Assembly: GCA_949358305.1 (NCBI GenBank)
Contig: OX442322.1
Location: forward strand, 1,550,001 to 1,614,000
Source of the DNA: Strigamia acuminata
Lineage: Eukaryota; Arthropoda; Chilopoda; Geophilomorpha; Linotaeniidae
DNA: 64,000 nucleotides
Direction: 5' to 3'
Both the position numbers and the translations under genes were made by a program. Within the stretch, counting starts at the first letter, position 1; the number at the start of each line of letters is the position of its first letter. Below are positions 52,410-60,006 of the stretch, one piece after another. The notes beneath the pieces are model-generated. The model was not told the origin of the DNA and did not search any database. It saw only the letters and a program-made list of their open reading frames with translations.

Positions 52410-52506
52410 ATTAATTTTTTATTTCTTTTCCAATAATTTTTTTGTTCATTCTTGTTTGAATCGCGAAACTTTCACAGTATAATGTTTTTATTAAAAACAA
52501 ACACTG

Positions 52507-52803
52507 TTAATTATAAAAAACTAGATAGTAATGACGATTAATTAAATCAATGTATGCTGTAAATTCTTGAATAAAAGAATAAAATTTTGCAGCATATATT
52601 TCGTGTGACCACAGGAATATTTTCACTTTGACAAGATAATGTAAGTATGATTGCAAAATAAATGTATTCACAGGCTTGTCAAAAGAAGATAATGCATCGT
52701 AATAATTTCTAAATGATAGAATAAATTCCTCTGTGTAAATAATGAAGTAGTTCTTATACCATTTTAATTGTTTTTGGCATAACGATATATATTGTTGGAA
52801 CAT
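52507..52803 (-). CDS. Small unassigned protein, virus-like
   Basis: 98 aa, intronless, rich in Tyr, Phe and Lys, predicted mostly helical; no membrane segment or Cys motif. It is in the same orientation as the small basic protein at 52880-53044, 76 bp away, suggesting a compact viral-type cluster. No family recognised. Confidence 0.5.
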   Translation of the reverse strand: MFQQYISLCQKQLKWYKNYFIIYTEEFILSFRNYYDALSSFDKPVNTFILQSYLHYLVKVKIFLWSHEIYAAKFYSFIQEFTAYIDLINRHYYLVFYN

Positions 52804-52879
52804 AATTAGTATTTTTTTATAAAATTAAATGTACATTATTAATTCATGTATGAGCTTTTAATTTTAGATTTTATAGCGG

Positions 52880-53044
52880 TCATTTACTCAATCTAGAAGG
52901 AGATTTTGATTTACTTCTAGACCTTGATCTGGATCTTCGCCGGTGTCGTCTTCGTAACGGTTTTAAACAGGATGATTTCCTTATTCGTTTAAATTTGTTT
53001 TTACATAACTCACAAGTCACACAATAACATTTCTTTTTTTTCAT
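52880..53044 (-). CDS. 54-aa Cys-motif and Arg-Ser-rich basic protein
   Basis: A complete short frame: ATG at 53042-53044, stop TGA at 52880-52882. The N-terminal third is KKKKCYCVTCELCKNKF, a tight Cys cluster that could bind a metal; the C-terminal half is RRRHRRRSRSRSRSKSKS, a protamine-like run of Arg and Ser. Naldaviruses pack their genome with a small Arg/Ser-rich protein (P6.9) of about this length, so a DNA-condensing role is proposed; the Cys cluster is not a usual feature of P6.9. The 38K phosphatase acts on P6.9 in baculoviruses and a 38K-like gene is in this window. Too short for homology to be certain. Confidence 0.5.
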   Translation of the reverse strand: MKKKKCYCVTCELCKNKFKRIRKSSCLKPLRRRHRRRSRSRSRSKSKSPSRLSK

Positions 53045-53158
53045 TCTTGGTTAATTTAAACGATATTTAATTTGTTTTGTATTTGAAAAAAAGTTGTTTT
53101 ATTTTTTAAATACAAAACTTTTTTTTTTATATATTTATAGATAGATATTGAACCGATA

Positions 53159-53509
53159 ATGAGCTTCTACGATTTAGTAGTATATTGGCCATCTCGATTT
53201 GATTTATATGTAAAGTTGGGACAATCATTAAATATAAAAGTTCTTAATTATTTGAATTCAGTAATCGAAGTCGTGCGTGTTTTAGACAAATTGCAGTCTT
53301 CCAGTCTCATGAAGTTACAAATTAATCAATATGGAATGTGGAAACACGAATTTGATGCAGCTATCAATGTGCACATAGTTACTATATCCAATTGTCCATT
53401 TTATGGTGTATATTACAAATCGTCACGTACCAATTTGCCAATAAAATTCTTTAAAAAAGACATGGTGCACTTTAAAAATTTACTGGAATATAAATTTGAT
53501 ATTGTGTAG
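53159..53509 (+). CDS. Small unassigned protein, virus-like
   Basis: 116 aa, intronless, ATG at 53159. A TTATAG motif, the kind of late promoter element reported for nudiviruses, lies about 25 bp upstream in a T-rich region. The product has a mixed alpha/beta look (VVYWPSRFDLYVKLG, INVHIVTISNCPFYGVYY) and no recognisable domain. It is divergent from the basic protein gene at 53044, 114 bp away. Confidence 0.5.
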   Translation: MSFYDLVVYWPSRFDLYVKLGQSLNIKVLNYLNSVIEVVRVLDKLQSSSLMKLQINQYGMWKHEFDAAINVHIVTISNCPFYGVYYKSSRTNLPIKFFKKDMVHFKNLLEYKFDIV

Positions 53510-53656
53510 AATATTGTAGAATCCTAATTGTCTTGGTGACCTTATTAACTGTACAGAAATTTGCATGCTCAATAATAGCGAAGAAGATTATTGTTGGATT
53601 GTCATGACGTGGCAGAGCAGATGTTACCAATATAAGTACCGTTTATGTGTATAAAT

Positions 53657-54559
53657 TTAATCGTTGATTTCGGCTGAGGAAATATCGTTAATAAATGTAA
53701 GAATGTCATAATCTGTATAATTGTCTGTTTGTTGTATCAAATGATTATGACGATGATGTACAAGAAATAAATTAATGCCTAATAATCTTAATTTGAAAAA
53801 TTCTTTCTCCGACTTTGAATCAGTATCATAATCTAAACTAGGATGAAATAATCTATTGGGATAATAATTCATGACCATGGTGGACAATTCATTCCCAAAT
53901 TTGTGTATTTTATAATGATAACTACACATACCACATGGCAGTAATTCATCGCAAACTTTAAAAAACCAATATAATGTAGTAAAGCAATTTTGTAATAACG
54001 GTTTTTCATCATCTAGTGTGGTTTGATAATCACCTAGCGTCATCATCTTGGATTCCATTCGATATATATATCGATGCAAAAAAGCCCAATAAAAGGGACC
54101 CCATACGAATTGTCCCTTTCGCTCATTTTTCTTTATAATTTCATTCAAGTATGTTATTGAAAAATCATTATAATCTTCTGATAATATTTCAATGTTGGTT
54201 ATTGTATAATGAGACAACTTTAGATACGCTTCAGCTGTTTCCCTTTCATCGTCTGTAATTATGCTGGTTGATGATAAGTAGTTCACACCTTCCTCAAAAA
54301 CGTCATCATCTAGAACAACACTAATATTTCGCATCAGATATATCGATGATTCTAAAAACCTTAAAATTACGTAACCACAATCATCGTGTTTGTGGAATAG
54401 ACATGTATATCTTTCACGTAGATCAGCATTTTCCTCAAAACTAGCATTTTCCTGAGTAACCGGTGCACTTAGCGCACTTCGTAAAATGAAATGTGAAAAT
54501 GTATAAAGCAGTTTTCTGTCCGAGACGCTTTGGTTTATTGACTTGAACAAATCATCCAT
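53657..54559 (-). CDS. p33: P33-like (Ac92-type) sulfhydryl oxidase
   Basis: 300 aa, intronless. Erv/ALR-type features: WGPFYWAFLHRYIY (from about residue 151) is the 'W-G-P-x-F-W-x-x-x-H' helix, LLPCGMCSYHY (CxxC at about 205-208) is the catalytic disulfide, and FLVHHRHNHLIQQ sits where the 'H-N-x-V-N' FAD-binding helix is expected, with an altered Asn. In arthropod large DNA viruses P33 is a core gene that introduces disulfide bonds into virion proteins. An ATAAG late-type motif lies about 35 bp upstream of the ATG. The N-terminal 120 residues are unassigned. Intact frame. Confidence 0.75.
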   Translation of the reverse strand: MDDLFKSINQSVSDRKLLYTFSHFILRSALSAPVTQENASFEENADLRERYTCLFHKHDDCGYVILRFLESSIYLMRNISVVLDDDVFEEGVNYLSSTSIITDDERETAEAYLKLSHYTITNIEILSEDYNDFSITYLNEIIKKNERKGQFVWGPFYWAFLHRYIYRMESKMMTLGDYQTTLDDEKPLLQNCFTTLYWFFKVCDELLPCGMCSYHYKIHKFGNELSTMVMNYYPNRLFHPSLDYDTDSKSEKEFFKLRLLGINLFLVHHRHNHLIQQTDNYTDYDILTFINDISSAEIND

Positions 54560-55861
54560 TAGATTTTTTTAAATATCATATTATTCGACACTTATAATGC
54601 ACTATATGAAATTAAAAATTACGTTTTATTTTCAATTGCTATTACAAATTGTTGCGATCCGGGTATTTATCCTGAGAATACTTACCTTTTTCTCGAGATA
54701 AACCGCAATTGAGATGCCGTTTATAGATCTTAAACTCCGTTGCTTGTAAACTGTGTCTAAGGGATGAATTTTTATGAAAAGATAACTCAAGTTTTGTTGA
54801 ATAAAATAATATAAAACAATTTTATTCGGTGTTTTACAAGTATTTTACTAGGAACTATAATAAAAAGAATTGTTAATTAATTAATGACTAGAAATTAATG
54901 AAGAGAGAATAGAAATGAAACGTGAGCGACAAAGCTCATGTTTGAACAAAGGAAGCTTTTGGACCGTTTGTTGCACCCAAAGAATGACAAGGCAGACTCG
55001 CCGAGACAAATTTTACCGCACGTACGATGGCAGCGACTGCAAGATCCGGAGGGACTCCGTGGTGGCTTGCAGACACTGCGATCAGCAAATAGCCTACACT
55101 TTTGTAGAAAGTAACTAGACACAGACACTAGATACTTAACTGATCAGTTTATGTGATGGCCCAGCATGATATGTTGCAGGGACGGCTCAGATGGGGTAGG
55201 CGCTGAAGGGGTTTTATGTATACTGCGATCAAGAAATAGCCCACTTTTTTGTAAAAAAGTAACTAGACACATGGACTAGACATTTTTAACCGATCGGTTA
55301 AAGTGTTGGCTCAGCACGATTTATTGCAAGACCAGCTCAGATGAGGTGGTACGCTTTCAACATGAAATTATTCTGAGCCATATACTCTGATAAATGACAG
55401 ATAAATGATAAATAATAAATGCGATGGTTCACAGCAAGTGTTTTTGCTCGTCCAGCAAGCTCAATGGCACTCTCACAGTGGTCGGCATTGAGCGGGTAAA
55501 AAACTGCTACTCGTTCGATGGCTCAGACTGCAAGCTCCGGAGAGACTCTGCGGTGGCTTACAGTCGTTCGCGATGGTGTACGAGCAGTGGTTTGCTATGT
55601 CGGTGATGGCGAGTCTCAACGAGACTCAGTGATGGTTCCACCGATAAAACAGTGGAAACAGCAGAATTTCAACTCATCAAAACGTTACACGGTCAATACC
55701 TGAATCCAAGGTGATGTTCTAAGCAGTGATCTTTGTGTGTTGTTGTTGATGAATATGTGTTGAGAGTGAGTCAAACCGCCCAAATTTGGGGTTTTATGCA
55801 CTCTCTGATCCTGCCCACAAAATGTGCGTAGAGAGCTAATTTGGGTGCAACAAAGAGATTT
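54560..55861. repeat. Gene-free region with diverged duplicated segments
   Basis: Two copies of a roughly 130-bp unit (about 55075-55201 and 55221-55350; shared cores such as AGTAACTAGACACA and CTGCGATCA) lie in tandem, and 55026-55072 (GATGGCAGCGACTGCAAG...) recurs diverged at about 55517-55563. Short frames across these are not conserved between copies. This looks like a decayed repeat; no gene recognised. Confidence 0.55.
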
Positions 55862-55890
55862 ATTGCACCCAGGGGCGAATCTAGGTTATC

Positions 55891-55913
55891 GGGGGGGGGG
55901 GGGGGGGGGGGGG
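55891..55913 (+). repeat. Poly-G tract
   Basis: 23 consecutive G residues inside the left MITE of the hAT-like element; length may be unreliable in an assembly. Confidence 0.8.
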
Positions 55914-56535
55914 CCGGGGCTTGAGGTTTTTGGGGATCCGTTTCTCAAAATTTTTAATAGCAACCTTTCTTCTTTTTTTCTTTTTTTTAGCGACTTTTTT
56001 TCGTAGATGACTTAGAGTCTCGGGGGGTTCCTAGAATTTTGGCCCGGGGCTCAAGCCCCAATAGCCCAGTGCTAGGTCCACCCCTTGAGGAAGAAACACG
56101 TGATTGTTGCTATTGGTTAAAAATGTATTCTTCTTGTTCCCCCAGAGCGGCGCTGCGATTCGGCGAGAAGGAATTTTGAATTTTGATTCTGATAAATGAC
56201 AAATTAGATTGTAAAAGTCACGAAAATTGGATGAATAAACAAATATCGGTTGCCATAGAAACATATTAACGCCACAGTCCAGTCAAAATAAACTGGATTA
56301 AAAAAACCAAGAAAAAATTGCAAATGTACTTTTTAATGATACTTTAATTTCCAAGCAAAGTGAATAAAAATGTTTTTGTTTCTTTGAAAAGTGTAATACA
56401 AATATCTTAACAAGCGAAATAATAATACTGATTAAAAAGTTCCTTAATACCTGCAAAATATGTCCACGCGACGTCCCCAAAAAAAATATTAAAAACCCTC
56501 TTCGTTTCAAACCAATCATTCATCCTCTAATAACA

Positions 56536-57444
56536 ATGGCAACCAACGTGAACCAAGTGGAACCCCCGACGAGATCTTCTCATTGCGAATACAAATATCT
56601 CGACCAGTTGCAAGAGATATTAGACCACGGCAAGCTGAGGAAAGATCGAACTGGCACCGGAACCCTCTCGCTTTTCGGCATGCAAGCGCGGTACAGTCTC
56701 CGAGGCAACCAAATACCGTTAATGACGACTAAGCGTGTTTTCTGGCGCGGCGTGGTGGAAGAACTGCTCTGGTTCATCAGAGGATCGACGAACACCAAAG
56801 ACTTGAGCGAAAAGGGCGTCCGAATATGGGACGGAAACAGTTCGCGCGAGTTCTTGGATTGCGTCGGACTGACCGAAAACCCAGAAGGCGACGTCGGACC
56901 CGTCTACGGCTTCCAATGGCGCCATTTCGGGGCCGAGTATCGTGGCGCTCATGCTGATTACGACAGACAAGGCTTCGATCAGCTGCAGCACGTTGTGGAT
57001 TTAATTCGCAACGATCCTGACAACAGGCGAATTATAATGTCGGCGTGGAATCCGCCGGACGTTGCACAAATGGCGCTGCCGCCTTGCCACGTTCTGGCCC
57101 AATTTTACGTGAGTGAGGGTGAGTTGTCGTGCCAACTTTACCAGAGATCGGCGGATATGGGACTCGGTGTGCCCTTCAATGTGGCGAGTTATTCGCTGCT
57201 GACGCGCATGCTCGCCCACGTGGCGGATTTGAAGCCTGGCGACTTCGTTCACACGATGGGCGACGCGCACATTTACGTCAATCACGTTGAGGCCGTGAAG
57301 ACGCAGTTGGCGCGCACACCGAGGCCGTTTCCCAAGCTGTTTGTGGACAGGGCTGTGGCTAATGTGGACGAATTTGTAGCCCGGGACTTTCGTTTGGTTG
57401 GGTATAACCCACATCCAGCAATTAAAATGGACATGGCAGTTTAA
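56536..57444 (+). CDS. TYMS: Thymidylate synthase
   Basis: 302 aa, single exon. Converts dUMP to dTMP using methylene-tetrahydrofolate. Signatures: RTGTGTLSLFGMQARY and the substrate Arg; LPPCH with the nucleophile at about C184; QRSADMGLGVPFNVASY; RRIIMSAWNPPD; GDAHIYVNH; C-terminal KMDMAV close to the animal consensus. Length equals that of animal enzymes without their N-terminal extension. Markedly GC-rich against AT-rich surroundings, without introns, and wholly inside the hAT-like element. The stop codon overlaps AATAAA, with another signal near 57466. Origins to consider: a retrocopy of the host gene, a gene captured from another species, or a viral TS; the composition argues against the neighbouring virus-like genes. 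All active-site residues are present. Confidence 0.95.
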   Translation: MATNVNQVEPPTRSSHCEYKYLDQLQEILDHGKLRKDRTGTGTLSLFGMQARYSLRGNQIPLMTTKRVFWRGVVEELLWFIRGSTNTKDLSEKGVRIWDGNSSREFLDCVGLTENPEGDVGPVYGFQWRHFGAEYRGAHADYDRQGFDQLQHVVDLIRNDPDNRRIIMSAWNPPDVAQMALPPCHVLAQFYVSEGELSCQLYQRSADMGLGVPFNVASYSLLTRMLAHVADLKPGDFVHTMGDAHIYVNHVEAVKTQLARTPRPFPKLFVDRAVANVDEFVARDFRLVGYNPHPAIKMDMAV

Positions 57445-57565
57445 TAAATAATGTTGTGATATTGAATAAAAATGTTAAAGTTGTTTAATGCAGAGTCTCG
57501 AGGGTCCTTAGAATTTGAAGGGCCCGTGGCTCAAGCCCGGTGCTAGATCCGCCCCTGATTGCACC

Positions 57566-57959
57566 ATAATTCCTGCTCTTGCGTAATAGCCTGGCCAAAA
57601 GAGGGTGGAGCACACTCCGTAAGACACACTTTAGTTCTGCGCACTAACCGTGCGCCGTGAGCTCAATTTGGGGCAGAAGCATGGCAATCCTGCACATGCA
57701 GGCCTGGCGCACTTTGTATCTGCGCCAAATAGTAGTGTAAATATGCTCTAGGGGAGTTTTCATCCCCTAATTATGTAATTTGGTTTGGCGTGTGTCAAAC
57801 CAAAATAAAATAAAAATATACAGTTTTTTTAGTGGTTACAAATTTATTTCACAAATTAATAAAATACACTTTAGCGTCACCACAAATCAGAAGAAAGGCA
57901 ACCATAACATTGTATTGCAACCCATTTGTTACTCGGATTTGGACAAATAAACCATATGT
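57566..57959. other. Intergenic, no gene recognised
   Basis: Contains GC-richer sequence resembling that just before the hAT-like element (for example GAGCTCAATTTGGGG against GAGAGCTAATTTGGG), so the element probably landed in an older repeat. Confidence 0.45.
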
Positions 57960-58532
57960 TTAATTACAACCTACAAAATTAAGAAACGCTGAGATACGGT
58001 TCTGTTTGAACATTTTCAGATAAATGTGTTCATTAGTTTTATATGTATTTAACAAGGTTTGATGTTTTTTCCCATTGACATGTTTGTGTACTTTGCTTCT
58101 AGGATCTAATAAACACGCCGACAATACATTATGGTTTACACAATAAGACTTATGATCTCTAAATAGAAACTTTTTTTCAACAACACCTTGTTCTCTACAC
58201 ACCTCACATCTCCACATAACATTGCATTTGTTTAATGATTCAAACAATGAAATCTTATTGCATATATCATGTGCTAAATCACCGCATTTAATAAGCGATT
58301 GCAATAATCCATGCAAAACAATAGGTGGGGCATGATTTCTTTCGTTATCATCTTCTTGTATCGCAAAATATGCTCTCTTGATAGCAACAATCAATTTCAT
58401 TGGATATCTTGGACTAGTTTTGATATTTGTTATCCATATGTTGTGATTTTCTTTATGTATGCCATACGGATGATATGCTCGTTCGGATTTTTTTATATAA
58501 GTCCAGAAATTATTCCTGTCTGTGTAAGCCAT
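57960..58532 (-). CDS. Unassigned 190-aa Cys/His-containing protein, virus-like
   Basis: Intronless and AT-rich. A cluster CNVMWRCEVCREQ...FRDHKSYCVNH (about 101-134) offers four Cys and two His for metal binding. No membrane segment. A region of Arg/Lys/His precedes the C-terminus. No family recognised; I could not match it to LEF-5, Ac81 or other naldavirus core proteins. Same strand and style as the next two genes. Confidence 0.55.
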   Translation of the reverse strand: MAYTDRNNFWTYIKKSERAYHPYGIHKENHNIWITNIKTSPRYPMKLIVAIKRAYFAIQEDDNERNHAPPIVLHGLLQSLIKCGDLAHDICNKISLFESLNKCNVMWRCEVCREQGVVEKKFLFRDHKSYCVNHNVLSACLLDPRSKVHKHVNGKKHQTLLNTYKTNEHIYLKMFKQNRISAFLNFVGCN

Positions 58533-58751
58533 TACAACGCTATATTTTTGCGAGTGAATATAGTGACAACTCTTGTTATATTATCGGATCAGACAACTGA
58601 TTTTTTTCTAACACTCTTAACTAATGATTTATGAATTCAAATGAAAGTGATAAAAAGTGAGCAGTACATATACCTATCTAAAATTGTATTAAATATGTAT
58701 ATAATAATTAATTATAATAATTATACTACCATTTAATTGTAAATAAACAAT

Positions 58752-58978
58752 TTAATTGCTGAATTTAATTTCTATTTTTGCTAAAAATATTCGTCCTGAT
58801 CTTAATGTAAATTCGCATACATCTTCATTGTTTAAACCTAACTTACAGCCTAATGAAGCATTAATTATTAAATTATTTTCAACTTGGAGGAATCTATTTT
58901 CAGTTTTTTAATTGAGTCAACATTGTTCATAATAAAGTCAGCTGTATCGTCAACTGAAATACTTAGTTTAGTTTTCAT
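58752..58978 (-). pseudogene. Small virus-like gene with a frameshift
   Basis: ATG at 58976-58978 overlaps the end of the 251-aa gene by 11 nt in another frame, a compact arrangement typical of large DNA viruses. The first frame stops at 58868-58870 after 36 codons, but a second frame continues without a stop to 58752-58754 with similar composition. The shift probably lies in the run of six T at about 58906-58911 or close by. This is either a real inactivation or a homopolymer sequencing error. No family recognised. Confidence 0.5.
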
Positions 58979-59723
58979 GCTTAGAATGTGTCAGAATAAA
59001 CTTTTTTAAATATGACAACGACTTGATGTCCTGTGTACAATAAAAACAATTTACCATCAAATATAAATATAGATTTTTGTTCTTTTCATAAAAATCTCGT
59101 TTAATGTTATTGAAATAAATAAATATCTTTTTCCGTTTCTTTTTTTTAGTTTCTTTCTGTATTATGTTGTTGAATAAATTAAATACTACAAAATAAAATA
59201 AATAAACAAAATTTTGATCAAAGTTTGTAAATGGCACCATGTCCCACATATTTCTAATGGTATCCAAAAATGCAGAAAAAATATCATTGTTTTTACTTAG
59301 GATATTATTTTTAAATGTTTCAAATAAACTAATAGGAGAAGTAAGTTGAACACAGTATTGTGGGCCTAAAATATGAAAGCTGTCGTAAAGTGTTACAGGA
59401 CATGTAGTGAAGTATAATCGAAACACTTTTTTCAGATACCTAGAAACATAAACAATGTTATCATCTGAACAAGCGTCCAGATTCTTAATTACTGGTTTTA
59501 ATTTACATCCGGCATACAAACAATCATAATCGTGACTCAAATAAAAACTATCTTTGTTTAAAACAATTGCTAAAAATCTTTTCTGTAGCAGATGCAGGTG
59601 AATATTCTGAGATTTTGTTAGCAAGACTACCTTTTTGTTTTTATGTCTAAGCAAATCAGTTACAACATGTTTGATTTTTACGCTAAAGTATTTAGTGGCT
59701 GTTTGTAAGGAATCGGATTTCAT
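58968..59723 (-). CDS. Unassigned 251-aa protein, virus-like
   Basis: Intronless, AT-rich, ATG at 59723. Cys at about 78-83, 94 and 120 (CLYAGCK, ACSDD, FTTCPVTL), a hydrophobic segment FVYLFYFVVFNLFNNI (about 177-192) that could be membrane-associated, then a lysine run KKKKRKK. C-terminal Cys pair near NCFYC. No family recognised. It ends in an 11-nt overlap with the following small gene. Confidence 0.55.
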   Translation of the reverse strand: MKSDSLQTATKYFSVKIKHVVTDLLRHKNKKVVLLTKSQNIHLHLLQKRFLAIVLNKDSFYLSHDYDCLYAGCKLKPVIKNLDACSDDNIVYVSRYLKKVFRLYFTTCPVTLYDSFHILGPQYCVQLTSPISLFETFKNNILSKNNDIFSAFLDTIRNMWDMVPFTNFDQNFVYLFYFVVFNLFNNIIQKETKKKKRKKIFIYFNNIKRDFYEKNKNLYLYLMVNCFYCTQDIKSLSYLKKFILTHSKHEN

Positions 59724-59904
59724 TGAAGCGACTTGATGTCAAACATAATTCTGTAATCATACGATAAAATTTGTTTAACATATTTGAGATTTTTTAATGT
59801 AAACTGTAATATATTTTCTTTTCTTAATTGAAATATAATGAAATATTATAATTTAATTTGTTATATCATATTTCAAAGTTTATTTATTTGAAATCAGTAT
59901 CTGC

Positions 59905-59912
59905 TATATAAA
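59905..59912 (+). promoter_or_regulatory. TATA box candidate for the BEN-domain gene
   Basis: TATATAAA about 100 bp upstream of the first ATG, on the correct strand; transcription start not identified. Confidence 0.4.
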
Positions 59913-60006
59913 ATAAAGAAACCCTTAAATAGTACTTGCTGAGATTGAGAGTAGTTAGACTTAACTCCATTATTCATAGGACAACACAGATTTTAAACAT
60001 CATAAA

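Larger units (their letters stand above)
55870..57557. mobile_element. hAT-like composite element containing a thymidylate synthase gene
   Basis: Left end CAGGGGCGAATCTAGG (55870 onward) and right end, inverted, CAGGGGCGGATCTAGCACC (to 57557) are hAT-type terminal repeats. The 8-bp duplication ATTGCACC is perfect at 55862-55869 and 57558-57565. An additional right-end-like copy lies inside at about 56018-56088, so the cargo (about 56089-57485) is bracketed by one complete short MITE on the left and a partial one on the right. No transposase is encoded; movement would need a hAT transposase in trans. Confidence 0.85.

Noticed and set aside
54895-55128. Short frames around 54900-55700 with a common F-D-G-S-D-C-K motif as a small gene family
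   Set aside because: The similarity is that of duplicated DNA; frames are not conserved between copies and no start or domain is shared.
55870-56088. A stand-alone hAT MITE ending at about 56088
   Set aside because: The ends match, but the 8-bp duplication pairs 55862-55869 with 57558-57565, not with the sequence after 56088; kept as an internal part of the larger element.
56536-57444. Thymidylate synthase as one of the naldavirus-like genes
   Set aside because: Some arthropod viruses encode TS, but this one is GC-rich against AT-rich virus-like genes and lies inside a transposon with its own target duplication; a viral origin is left open but not preferred.
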